The notes beneath the pieces are model-generated. The model saw nothing but the letters and a program-made list of their open reading frames with translations, did no database searches and had not been told where the DNA came from. Shown piece by piece: positions 33,299-44,742 of a DNA stretch of 64,000 nucleotides. The DNA is from Lophium mytilinum. Its lineage: Eukaryota; Ascomycota; Dothideomycetes; Mytilinidiales; Mytilinidiaceae. The translations under genes were made by a program, and so were the position numbers. Location: contig MU004188.1 of the NCBI GenBank assembly GCA_010093605.1, positions 134,341 through 198,340 of the forward strand, given 5' to 3'. The first letter of the stretch is position 1. Each line of letters opens with the position of its first letter.

Positions 33299-34638
33299 CT
33301 ATGCCTTTCCTAGATACTTTCCTCTAGCCCTGTTGGCTCTGATGAGCTCCTCCAACGCAGGGTACCATATCTGATCGCTCTCTCGTGCGACTACTTCGAG
33401 TTCTAGATAGCCGTGCCTATCGTCGGTTCTGCCATATGCAAAGGCTCGTGGATTCAGCAATTCGTCGCCCCTTGGATGGGATTCCATCCCGTCCAAGCAA
33501 TGAGAGCAGTGTATAGGCTCTATGTCGAGCGTTCGTAGCGCTGTAGCGCCAGAGTTCATGAGAGCCTTGAACATCCTTCCCCAAGTATTCGTCCAGAGAC
33601 CGTCCGCTGCGTCGGCGTGTAGGCATAGCAGTTCTGAAGGGTAATATGCTCAAGAGTATCCTGGTGGCTAACAAAGAACGATATCATTTCCTGGCTGACA
33701 AGCGTACGACTGAGGTTGATTGACTTGAGTTGCGGCATTTGGGTGACTTTCAGTGGCAGTGTCGCTTCCTTTGTCCAGTCATACGGAAGGCCCTCATAGC
33801 TCCATGCACCGTAAACGGGGCCTTTGAGTTTCAGATGCTGAACCGAAGGTAGATGGTCTATGAACCGTCTAGAGAGGTAACGAGTAGTTTCGAAGTAGTG
33901 CGCGGAGCCATGACGTTTCCGGCAGGCCAGAACGTGAGAGATTCCGACAGTCCTAATTCTCTCGAGAAACTTATGAAACTTAGGATCGTCTAACGCATCA
34001 CACTCCCTCGAAAGGTCCAAGATTTGAAGAGTTTTGATGTTGTGGTTCTGGTTCTCACATAGTGCCTCGTATGTCTTTGCCTGAAGCTGCCCCCAGTTGT
34101 GAATTTTCCGTCGCTTGATGGTCGCCTTGAAAAGGTCTGGATGATCGAAAAGGTCGCGCACGCCCACAGGAAGAGGAGATGATTCATACCAGGCGGCATT
34201 CTGTTCTTCGATGCGAATGGTCAGTATATCCAGTTTCGAGAACCAATGCTGAAGATCGGACAGGACCCTGTATACCGATTCAGGGAACAATTTCTCTCTC
34301 GCCTCCTGCACTATCGTTCTGAGTTTGTTTATATCGAGCCCTTCGGTGTGCTGTTCTATGACCCGACGGTAACCATCCCTGTTCAATGATCCCTCGAAGC
34401 GTAGCTGTTTGACGTATTGACCATGATGGCTGTTGGCTAAGGCGATAGCCGAAGCCGCACTCTCGGCGTCATTGAGGAGCGTGACTCGGTCGAAGATGAT
34501 TGGAGCAAGTAGCAAACGGTAGGTCGAGCAGGTACTGCTGAGGCTGACGAGATCCTCGCGACCGTGGTCTTGTGCCACGACAAGTTCCACGATCATGAGC
34601 TGCAGCTCATCTGAGAGGCCCAGGAGTGGACACACCAT
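33299..34638 (-). pseudogene. F-box-like protein, family member 3, frameshifted
   Basis: Starts at 34638 with MVCPLLGLSDELQLMIVELV, matching the start of members 4 and 5. The family blocks are intact to ITLQNCYAYTPTQ near 33620; after that the frame carrying the conserved continuation (TNTWGRMFKALMNSGATAL to EELIRANRARGKY, ending at 33299) is the neighbouring one. The original frame closes at 33556 after a non-family tail. No splice donor and acceptor pair can bridge the shift, so it is a one-base-type frameshift (net loss of one or gain of two), by mutation or sequencing error, around 33600-33625. If real, the last quarter of the protein is lost. Very recent decay is suggested because the downstream frame has no further stops. 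Confidence 0.7.
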
Positions 34639-35041
34639 AGTTGATGAGTTGTTGGGGAGTGAAGTGGAGTTAGAGACAGACGAAAGTGTGAGGAGGAATG
34701 TTGACGCTATATGACTTGGTCGCAAACGTTAGCGCGGACTTAGCGCGCACGCTAATTGGTCGAAAGGTGATTTTCGGTTACCTGGGTGAATGCCACCTCA
34801 CTTGCCTCACAGAGCGCTCGACTTCGCAGATCATAACGCGTGAGGTGGCCTAGTAAGATAGTCGATTGACCAAACTTGTCGAGGTCTCGCACATCCTACT
34901 TTACCGAAGGACTCGGCAACGAAAAGCATACTGGGCGCGGAAGCAGACAAAGACAGCATTCCCAGCTGGGACTCGACATCATGGAATGGTACTTAAGGAG
35001 CATTGACGCGGTACCTTGAGTACTCACATCATCGTCCGCTC
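34639..35041. other. Intergenic
   Basis: 403 nt with the promoter of F-box-like member 3 and the 3' end of the dehydrogenase gene. No other feature seen. Confidence 0.5.
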
Positions 35042-36382
35042 TTACCCGGCATACGCTTTCGTTTCCGCCTTACACCAATTCCATAGCTTCTCCCCCGCAC
35101 GCTTCTCAATAGCCGTAGTCAACGCTGTATTATACCCCCCAAAACGGCCCCAGGGAATGATATATGTGCCGTTCTTATCCGGAGTAACCTCAGGGGACCA
35201 GCCAGCGAAGAGCTCTGTATAAGTGCCCATGATAACGGGGTAGCTCATCCACTTCTGTGAGGAAATGTGTAAGCAGCCCGTTCAGCAATCATTAATCGTA
35301 AAAGTAAACTTCATACCATGAACAATTTCTCCAAAAAGGTAATGTGGCGCTTAAGTTCGGTGTCCACCATAATGCCGGGGTGAAAAGCCTCAAAGACCGG
35401 GCGTAAGCAAGAACATCTACGCAGATCGAAGGGGAGGGGGTTGTGTTTACTGTACTCATCACCCCGCTATCCCCTAGCCTCCTCGCGACCTCCGTACTCA
35501 GCATGACGCCCGCCGCCTTCGTAGCTCCGTACAGCTTCATCGGCTGAAAATCTGTCTTCGGGGCGCCCGCAGCGTCGAACAGTACGCCGCCCGTGGGCGC
35601 GAAGAGGTCAATTGCCACGCTGGCAGCCCACGCCACCCGCACCGACGCGGTGGGGGATGTCGCCGTGGTTTTCTGGAGCAGCGGCATCAAGAGCGACGTG
35701 AGCAAAAATGGCCCTAGCACGTTAGTTGCGAGCTGCAGACTATGGCCCTGATTCATGTTAGGCGGCTTCCTTGCCATAGTCATGGTCGAGCGAGAAATTG
35801 AAAAACGACGTACCTGCTTTCCACGCTCTTCCTTCGGCGGGGTCATCACCCCTGCGTTGTTTACCAGAACGTCCAGTCTTCCTTCTTTTGGTAAGAACTC
35901 GTTGACAGCGGGCGCGATCGTGCGGAGGTCGTCGAGCTCGAGCTTTAGGAACTCGAGACGGCCTTTCGAGCCCGGGCACGCGGCTTTAATGGCATTAATG
36001 GAGGCCGTGGCTTTAGAGACGTTGCGGCCGGTGATGTAGATGGTGGCATTGCGGGAGTAGAGGAGGCGAGCGAGGTCGGCGCCTATGCCGGTGTATCCAC
36101 CTGTTATGATGTGAACCTGATATGGTGAGCAAATGGTACTGGAGGTCGGAGTGTTTGAGGGTGGACCGTGATGGGAATAATGGAGAGGGGAGATTGGGGG
36201 ATGCTCAAAGGCACATTTGGTGTAGGGATGAGAGATGTTATAGCGAACGTCGATATGAGAATGAAAAAGTAAAATTGTACCGTACTTACCTTCCCGGATT
36301 GGTCAGAAGGATCTTTTTCTGTAAATGTGGGTTTGGGGACGAAATACGTCTGATTCCAGAATCTGCTGAGCGTGCCGCCCAT
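35042..36382 (-). CDS. Short-chain dehydrogenase/reductase, retinol-dehydrogenase-like (325 aa)
   Basis: Five exons (36290-36382, 35814-36116, 35451-35747, 35317-35388, 35042-35254). All introns are in phase 0, 62-173 nt; the first (36117-36289) is unusually long for this window. Rossmann-fold cofactor motif TGGYTGIG at 36-43, LVNNAGVM structural motif, catalytic Tyr205 and Lys209 in LYGATK, with Ser175 likely completing the triad. The pattern GVMSTAFHPGIMVDTELKRH matches fungal NAD(P)-dependent SDRs annotated as retinol or steroid dehydrogenase-like; the true substrate is unknown. The N-terminal 31 residues (MGGTLSRFWNQTYFVPKP) are typical of this fungal group. Length is normal. Confidence 0.87.
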
Positions 36383-37314
36383 CGTAAAATTGCAACTGCT
36401 GGGCTGAAACCAAGATCAATGGCATATTGTCTTCTATGATTCCCAATAGAGCCGTCAAATTATTCTCTATGGGAAGCTGGCGAGCAAGATATTTCTCCCG
36501 TCTCACCGTTTCAATGTGGCGTTAGCTCACGAACTTGGTGATCAAAAACGGAGCTGATAGAGTTCTCGTACGAGGCTCTTCGTCAACAAAGTCGCAAAAG
36601 TACTGACAACTGCGATGCAAAAGACAAAGAAATTAATCGAGATCTTGTTTTATATCGAAGGTGGCGGAAAGGCTTAATTATTCTCGCGTGGTTGCCACAG
36701 TCCATGCATAAGAGACTGTGGGTCTAGTTCACCTTTTCCCCCTTAGGCCTCCCGCCTCTCCACTCTTTTATCAATATACCGCTGAAGTTGGTATATACCG
36801 AGATATCAACTCATACCGGCCCACTACTTATACGAGGGTAGATTTTCGAGGCCGGTACAAGCAGTAACACTCTCTGCTTATACCCGACGATAGTCCTAGG
36901 TGAGAGCGTATGCAAATTCCCGTATCTCCATTTACAGCTCGGTATATCGTTCAGCTCGGGGCCGGGGAGAATGGAAGCTACGACAGAAAAGAACGCCAAA
37001 CAATCGGGTTAAATCAAGCGGGAGGCCACTGCACCTTGAATGGTGATGGGAGCTGTGTTATGTTACTTGTTATACTCCTGCCAATCATTATAGCGTAGCC
37101 GAGGTAAAATATCCTAGAAAGTATCGGTGGAGTCTTTGAGGAATGCTGGGCCCTCAGAACCAATAACCGGGTCTCGTAAGACCAATACTCGGCCCGAAAT
37201 CCGTTCGCTATACCTCTTGCCTGCGACCGTAGCACGCAATATAAAATAGGAACAGACTTCAAAGCTTGAATGTATTAGTCCTTCAACCAATAAGTATCCT
37301 ACACACTAATTTCA
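36383..37314. other. Intergenic with short inverted repeats
   Basis: 932 nt holding the dehydrogenase promoter and the 3' end of the G-patch gene. A 10-nt perfect inverted repeat, ATATACCGAG at 36793-36802 and CTCGGTATAT at 36938-36947, lies about 0.4 kb upstream of 36382, with further partial copies of the ATACC(G) motif nearby. No gene seen. Confidence 0.45.
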
Positions 37315-39507
37315 TCAATCCTCATCATCCTCGTCATCGCTGCCGAAGATGGCCTTAAACACAGCCTCGCCTGCTTTCTCGCCCTCCAGCGCCTCATTCC
37401 GCTCCACATCTACTACTGCATCGTTGAAGGCTAGGGCTCTTGATATTTCAGCGCCATCACCAGCCACGACACCTAAATCAGGGTTGTGGAGTGCTGCGTC
37501 CTTCATCATTTCTTCAATCGACGCTTTTGACACAGGCTCTTGCGTCCTACTCGCACTACTGGAAGCGACCCCATCACCGTGCGCTGTTCCGGAATCCGGT
37601 TGCACATGAGACGGAGGCTTGACGTTGAAGCGCTTACAGAGTAGCCTAGTAGGAAAGAACTGCTGCACGGTGCGTGTCATCGGGCCATACATTCCCAATT
37701 TTGCAGCCTCTTCGGCGGGATCTTGGGGCTTCGGGGCTGGTGTATGGAGCAGAGTCTCCCCACCTCCATTCGAAGAACTGGCCGGCTGGATGGTGGAGCT
37801 CGACGAGGTGAAGCGGGAGGCCATGAGTCCCGTAATCGGTTTGAACACTTTCGCCGCGTGGACAAACTCCGCAAGCTCTTTTGCCCAGTCGGACACTGTT
37901 GTTCCAGGCTTACGCTCGGGTATACGGTCACTTGTTCCGGCACGCAGTTCAAGGAACCCGATGTATCGAACCCTCTTTCCTGCGTCGTCCGCGTATGGCA
38001 TCCAGCCTCCAGCACCTTTTGCGAGAGTGGCGGCCGCGATGTCTTTGGGTAGTTCGGGAACGAGACTCCATAAGTCCTTTTGGGTCGTCGCGGCATCCTT
38101 CTTGAAGCCCTCGGGAGGGGCTTCGCCTCGTGCTTGGGGGAGGTTGGTTTTCCCGGATGCGGATGCGAGCCGGTCTCGCGCTTCTGGCTTGAGGTAGTCA
38201 AACACGGATTTGCCTGGAAGAGCAGCCTCGCCTAGTAGGGCTGCACGAGCTTTGGGGTCGAGCGAGGATGCTTTGGCGGCGTCCGTAACAGACTGATATG
38301 CCGAGTTTGAAGTGTCTTCTGTGGCCTGTTGCCGCGAAGACTTCCATCCTGGCGGTATCTTTGGAGGGGCAAACGTCGGTGCTTCTTTAAGACTTAACTG
38401 TTCTGTGGCGAGGATGAAACCAATAAGCGGCAGTCTTCCGTCGTGACATGTGCGTTTAGCAGTTGACGAAGCACGTTTGGACGTAGACTTTGAAACGAAA
38501 AGCGGCCTGCCTATTACGAGAGGATTCGCAGATTTGGCAGGCGGCCGAACTACTTCGCTCTTTTTCGACTTCTTGTCCGCTCCGATGACTCGGTTATAAG
38601 AAATCTTGGGACCCATCTCGTAGGGATCTTCGTCGTCCGAGCCGGTATCATTCAAGATACCTACGCCAAACCCACTCTTTTTGGGCGCTGATTTCTGCTT
38701 TTGCTTCTTGGACTTAGGACCTGCTAACGGGTCGTGGTCTGCCGGCTCTATCAAAAGACGCGTGGGTTTGGGTGTTGGCTCCGAAGTCTCCAAACGGCCC
38801 TCTCCTTGATAACCTAGCCCCTTGTGGTCACTCTTCCTGGTGAAGGTGATGATTTGTGAATTATCTGGTGCGAACAGATGCGTGACGGCGTCCCCTGCTG
38901 TTTCGTCCAAACGTGCTTTGCGCCGCACCTTGGGACCAATCCCCTGACCTTGTCGCCAGCCCATCTTTTGCAGAAGCTTCATGCCCATTGTGTCTCCGTC
39001 AGCTTTCCCAAGGCCGGTGAATATGTCTCGCGAGCTGAGCTCGTCGTTTGTGCTTCCAAGGCCAGAGAAAGCAGCATTGGTCTGGAGCTTCTCAGCTTCG
39101 GCGGCATCCGCTAGATCCTCGTCGTCCATGTAATCCTCAGGCCGTTGCTCAGCGGGTTTCGCCTGGTCTTTGTGGCGATTCGTGCGCGAGGACACGAAGG
39201 TCGAGGGTGCCCATCCTTCTTTAGAGCCTACAGTGTTGAAGTAGCTGAGCTGGTTGCGTTAGCGATCTGTGTCCTGGCATATAGAAACTGAATCTCCCTA
39301 CCCAGCGCTGAAGCCTCCGGTGAACGCCCCATGTAGCCTCTTTCGGCCCCGCTCATCTGTCACAGTCTGCTTCCACACGGGCACATAGGATCCATCGTCG
39401 CGAGTATCTGGGTCGAGGGGCGGCAGAGGGGTGCCGTAGAAGACGAAAGGCGACTGGTAGGCTTGCAGGTCTGCCTCGAAGGCGGTCCGCGGTCGTTTGT
39501 GAGCCAT
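37315..39507 (-). CDS. G-patch domain RNA-processing protein, GPATCH1-like (711 aa)
   Basis: Two exons, 39302-39507 and 37315-39244, joined across a 57-nt intron (39245-39301). The N-terminus [28 protein letters not shown] through [32 protein letters not shown] is the TGH/DUF1604 region that defines this family. The G-patch follows ([20 protein letters not shown]), a glycine-rich motif that recruits and activates DEAH-box RNA helicases. A later block, [14 protein letters not shown] followed by PPKIPPGWK, is also conserved in the human protein. The C-terminus is acidic ([10 protein letters not shown]). Nuclear, associated with the late spliceosome; role inferred from the family. The intron lies inside the TGH block, which would otherwise be cut. 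Confidence 0.9.
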
Positions 39508-40631
39508 GCAGCAGCGCAGACATGGGCCGTGGGCTGTGGTGAGGTTGTGGGGTGGATTAGGTGGTTGAGTCTATCGGCGGAGGTCTTGGCGAGACTCACG
39601 GTTTCCTTCAAGGGTGGAGCGGAAGCGGACTGCGCTAGAGCTAAGCCGGAATGGTGGCACGGCGGAAGAGCGAGCGGGCCAGCCCAGCTTGCTCTGTCGG
39701 GGACCTTTTCCCCCAGAGAATTCGAGACGACGCCGCGCGGAGAGCGACCCGAGACAAGGCTGATGTCATGGGACACCAACTGCGTCCACGCCGTCGCTGT
39801 CTCCTCTCCACTCCCGCTGTCAGGAGGTGAATTGGCAGAGGTCACGCTGGGCTGACAACGGCTCCGGGAGTGCCTTGCGCTTGTTCGACGGCAACTAGAG
39901 AGGCAGCGGCAGTCCGTGGGCATGTGAATCCGCCGCGAGAGTGCTCCATCTGCAGGCGCTGGCATGCCGTGATCCGCCGTGCGGTGCCTACTAACTCGAT
40001 ATTACGTCGGGATGCAGGGGCGCTGGGAGTGCTGCCCTCGATACCAGGCATGGGCCTCAGGCACCGGGATGGGTGCAGCTATGCCAGAGATAGGTATGCC
40101 ACGGCGCATGCGGACGCTGCCGTGCACGCTTCAATTGCCGCTGCCAGTGACCTCAGGCGCACTTGAAGCCTCTTGTTTTCTGTCGCTCTCTGCCCAATAT
40201 AACGAGGGCGCTCGCGAAAGGGCAGCCCGCTGGAGCATATCGCGCCTTAACCGCTTTCGCTGCTTGGCAGAGGCCTCCAGCCTTTCTGCCGCTGTCAGTC
40301 CGATCAGCAAGCAGCTCCTCCATCATCCCTCCAACACCCCGACCTCCACCCTTTCTGGCGCCCGCTGCTGCGTCGCTGCGTCTGCTGCCTCTCCAGCCTC
40401 ATCAATCGCACCGTGGCCCGTCGACACGCCATGTCCGGCGGCTGAAGAGCACAACACTCGTCCAGCTGCCCTTCTCACCATCACAAACGCGCCCGGCGAC
40501 CGCCCTCCGTACCTGGCCCGCCCTCCACCTCCCTGCCGCGCTGCGTCTCCATCTTGCTGCCCGCGTCAATCTCGCCGTTTCAGATCCCTTCGCCCATCTC
40601 GACACTTGGCCCCAGCTGCGAAAGGTGCGTC
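39508..40631. promoter_or_regulatory. Divergent promoter and 5' UTR region of G-patch and kin1 genes
   Basis: 1.1 kb between two divergent start codons. It is C-rich on the plus strand from about 40300, giving long open but low-complexity Pro/Ser/Ala/Arg frames that I read as kin1 5' UTR, not coding. No specific motif assigned. Confidence 0.5.
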
Positions 40632-43600
40632 ATGTCAGCCGCTGTGCCAACACGCACCAACTCGACCTCACGGCGCCCGCAAGCCTTGGGGAGCCCCGCC
40701 GACCGCCCTCATCGCACCCAGTCGACGACGACGAGGCCCACCACTCAGCCGGCAGGCTCTCCCCACCGGTCGCAGTCCCATCATCACGCCCGCACCAACT
40801 CCTCCCAGCAGCCTCCTCTACTCAACGCAGCCCGCCGGGACTTTGAGCAGAGCAACCTCGCCCAGCCCCCGACGCGTCGCAGCGAGTCTAGAGATCGAGC
40901 ACCGCCTGCGCCTGCTCGCACCGACTCGGTGCGGAGCTCTCACAATCGTACCTCCTCCCGTTCTGGGCATGCGCGATATGCTTCTGACGCGTCCGCAGCA
41001 GCAGCACAAATGGCTACAAACGGAGTCGCAGCCGATAATGGCTCGCGCTCTCTCGCTACCTCGGGCACGCAGAAACGCAGGACTACAATAGTCGCTCCGA
41101 ACACAGGGACATGGGCCCTGGGCAAGACGATTGGTGCTGGGAGCATGGGCAAGGTCAAGCTGGCGAAGAACGTAGCTTCGGGGGAACAGGTGAGTACAGA
41201 CAGAGCCATTATTCAATGCGTTCTCGTCGCGGTGTTCCTAACTCTGTTTACTCCAGGTTGCCGTCAAGATTGTGCCAAGACAGTCGCAAGATGAACACCG
41301 CACCCAGCAAGATCGCGAAAGGGCCGACCACTCCAAAGAAGTTCGGACCGCCAGAGAAGCTGCCATAGTAATGCTCCTCAACCACCCATATATTTGCGGC
41401 ATGCGCGATGTCGTCCGCACAAATTACCACTGGTACATGCTGTTTGAGTACGTCAACGGCGGCCAGATGCTCGACTATATCATATCTCATGGAAGGCTCA
41501 AAGAAAAACAGGCGCGCAAGTTTGCCCGCCAGATTGCCAGCGCGCTGGACTACTGCCATCGCAACAGCATTGTTCATCGTGATTTAAAGATTGAGAACAT
41601 CCTCATCAGCAAAACTGGAGACATCAAAATCATCGACTTTGGACTTAGCAACCTCTTTTCCCCTCGCAGCCACCTCAAAACTTTTTGTGGAAGTTTATAT
41701 TTTGCCGCGCCCGAACTGTTGCAGGCCAAACAATACACTGGCCCAGAAGTTGACGTGTGGAGTTTCGGTATAGTGCTCTACGTCTTGGTTTGCGGCAAGG
41801 TTCCCTTTGACGATCAGAGCATGCCACAGTTGCATGCTAAGATCAAGAAGGGTCATGTCGACTACCCGCCATGGTTGTCTGCAGGTAAGCTTTCATGATC
41901 CATGTCTGATGGTCACGTGCTTACCATATTCCTAGAATGCCGCAACTTGATCCACAAAATGCTGCAGACGGATCCTCTCCAGCGCGTCACTCTCAGTGAA
42001 ATCATGAATCACCCTTGGATCACCAAGGGCTTCAACTCTCCACCAGAAAACTATCTGCCTCAGCGGGAGCCTCTTCAACTCCCTCTGGATCCTGAAGTAA
42101 TTGAGAAAATGACCGGATTCGATTTCGGATCCACTGAGTATATCACTACGAACCTCACAAACGTCATTCAGTCGGAAGAATACCAAAGAACAGTACGACA
42201 TGCAGCTCGTAAGCACCAGGCTCAAACCCCGGAAGCGGAGCGGAAACGCGGCGTATTTGACTTTTACCGGCGACGCAACTCTATCTCAAGTCGAGAGACT
42301 TTAGTTACCTCTTCTGTGGAAGCTGTGCAGTTTGGGCTGGACCCCGTAAATGCATACAGCCCCTTGGTATCCGTGTATTTCCTGGTACGCGAGAAGATGG
42401 AGCGCGAGGCCTTAGAGACGAACCCTGGAGCGCTGAGCATGCCGAAAAGTCCGGGAGAAAAGCCTCTACAGATGCCCGACCTGCCTGCACCAGCGGCAGC
42501 ATACACTAATTCTGCAGCCTACGAAATGGCTGGCGAAACCCCTACTGGAGGGCGATCGAGGCCCCGCGCCAGGACACATGGTGAAGATGATGTCACTGAT
42601 AGCCTGAAACAACTCAACCTCAATGTTCCACAAGGGCCTGTCTCTCCAGCAATCATCACACCTCCGAGCGATCAACCGTCAATGAAGAAAGAGAGCGCTG
42701 CTGCCGGACTGCTACGTCGTTTCAGTACACGCCGACACCGAGACCCTGAACGGGCAAGTAACCCGCCTCCAACCCCTCAGCTTAATATATCTGGACCTGG
42801 AGAAAGTACTGGACAGCCTCCGCGGAAGAGTTTCAGTGTCCGTAGAACGCGAGATAAGGAGACTCAATCGTCATCAGTTCTCCCTCCCGGTGGCTCGCAG
42901 CAACCAGATCTGCTTAGCCCTCCTGGCACTGGAAGCGGGGCTACACGAAAGCTGAAAGCTCTCGGTCGTTCGACTAGCGTTAATTCGGCAGATCTTCGAA
43001 GGCGTTTGAGTCGGCGAGGTGCATCTGAAGGCCCCCCTGGCGACCCACCGCCTACCAGTGGGTCGGATCATTCTAGTATCAGTGGACACCGGCTGAAACC
43101 CGGGGACGCCGCTACAGATGAGCAAGCAGCTTCACGTCCTCCGAAAACGGCGTCGAGGGCCAAGTCTCTTGGACACGCACGCAGAGAGAGCATCCAAGCT
43201 CGACGAGCACGGAGGGAATTGGCCAAGGAAGCAAACGTTCCAGAAGAGACGGACCAAGATCTCGCCGAGAGTGCTGCGGAGATCAATCGTAGCCCAGAGA
43301 CGATGAAACCAGTATATCTGAAAGGCCTCTTTTCCGTAAGCACCACCAGCAACAAGCCACTTACCTTCATCCGCGCGGATATCGTACGAGTACTGAAACA
43401 ACTTGGAGTCACGTTTCACGAAATTAAAGGCGGCTTTAAATGTCGACATGCGCCGAGCATCGATCTCAACAAGGTAGTGGACTCTCCATCCACGCCCGGA
43501 CATCCCTCTAGTAGTGGAGGCCACAAGCGGAAGATCAGCTTTGGCGGCTTTATGGGCGGCGACCGCGAGCGAGACGAGTTCAGGGAGGCACAGCGACAGC

Positions 43601-43902
43601 CGCAGACGCCGAAATCGGCACGATCGCGACCAGCTGCGAATCCAAGCTTCACCAACTCGGAGGACTCGGAAGAAAGCGATGGGCGAGACGCCAGAAGAGT
43701 GGGGAAGCAAGCGGTGCCGGCTGGTGAAACAACAACACATGTCCAAAGCGACCTTGGGGGGAGCCTGAGTCTGGTCTTCGAAATTTTGATCGTCAAGGTC
43801 CCACTACTGTCTTTGCATGGCATTCAGTTCAAAAAGGTCGACGGCGGAACATGGCAATACAAGAACATGGCGCAGACAATTCTGGCGGAGCTGCGGTTAT
43901 AG
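40632..43902 (+). CDS. kin1: Serine/threonine protein kinase Kin1 (PAR-1/MARK family, 1,050 aa)
   Basis: Three exons (40632-41189, 41257-41884, 41936-43902), introns of 67 and 51 nt in phase. The kinase domain starts near residue 160: GAGSMGKV glycine loop, VAVK lysine at 190, HRDLKIEN at 293-300, DFGLSN at 313-318, activation loop [16 protein letters not shown] with the Thr expected to be phosphorylated by an upstream kinase. The first intron splits the ATP site just before VAVK. After the kinase come long low-complexity Ser/Pro/Arg-rich stretches with many basic phosphosite-like motifs, then a C-terminal KA1 membrane-binding domain ([19 protein letters not shown] to [18 protein letters not shown]). 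Family role: polarity, exocytosis, septation and ER stress signalling at the cell cortex. Length is typical. Confidence 0.95.
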
Positions 43903-44742
43903 CGGAAAAAAAGATACTCATTCAGGAGAAGGCGCGTAATGGTGTACCTACACGGCATGTAGACCGAGCACTGGGCATGGCGGCGAGGTAATGCTGGAGT
44001 CGTTTTTTCGTCAATCCCTGTTTCAGTGATGCTGTTGGCCCTCGGTTTTGTTCAGTAGCAATGGCGGATGCTGAGCGTGGCGAATGAGTTTGACGAATCT
44101 CATTTGTATTCCTCATTTACTCTAGGAGGGCGGGGTCGCATGGGCTGGCCTGGGTGGGGGTAGACGCCGTGGTGTGGGAACGAACACTCGCTTTCATTTC
44201 TTGCTGATACATACTATACTAATTTATGAGGATTTTTATCCCGGGGATTGCTGTTGGTGGATTAGGGAGAATGAACACTGGCTCTCATCTTACTCTGCTC
44301 GTAGAACAATGATGTTTCGAATGTCCATCGGTCTCAGCATGCCCCTTTTGACTATTGATTCGCATAAACCTGAGAGGATGTGTAGTGATCTACGAGTATC
44401 GAGGCACTCGTAGACGAGTAGCTCCTATAACCTTGCCGAGAGATGCGAGTGCTGGAAGTGGATTCAGGACGTTGCGAGGATGTAGAAGAATTGCTCTATT
44501 GCAGTGAGAGATTGAGGTTGTTTGTGGGAAAGGGTGTATTGCAATAGGCTCCTGGTAGGCAACTTGAACACTCTCCTGTGAACCTGCATTCACGCTGTGA
44601 AGGTCCCTTCCACTAAACTCATAACAAACAGGCAGAGTAGAGTCCTGCAGGCAAGTGCCTGCAGCCTTCTGTCAGAGCCCCTTGCCCTGTTCCCCTGATA
44701 GTATAGGATGGCTACAACAACCGTTGTGAAGACGTGGACAAG
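43903..44742. other. Intergenic between kin1 and caf40
   Basis: 840 nt holding the kin1 3' UTR and the caf40 promoter and leader. No gene apart from an out-of-frame upstream ATG at 44708 and a perfect inverted repeat at 44645-44664, listed separately. Confidence 0.5.
44645..44664. repeat. Perfect 9-bp inverted repeat upstream of caf40
   Basis: CTGCAGGCA at 44645-44653, a 2-nt spacer, then TGCCTGCAG at 44656-44664. It ends 78 nt before the caf40 start codon. It could be a dimeric transcription-factor site or, if transcribed, a leader hairpin. Confidence 0.7.

Noticed and set aside
39979-41091. Long plus-strand frames upstream of and overlapping kin1
   Set aside because: Low-complexity Pro/Ser/Ala/Arg translations caused by C-rich leader sequence; kin1 uses a different frame with clear motifs.
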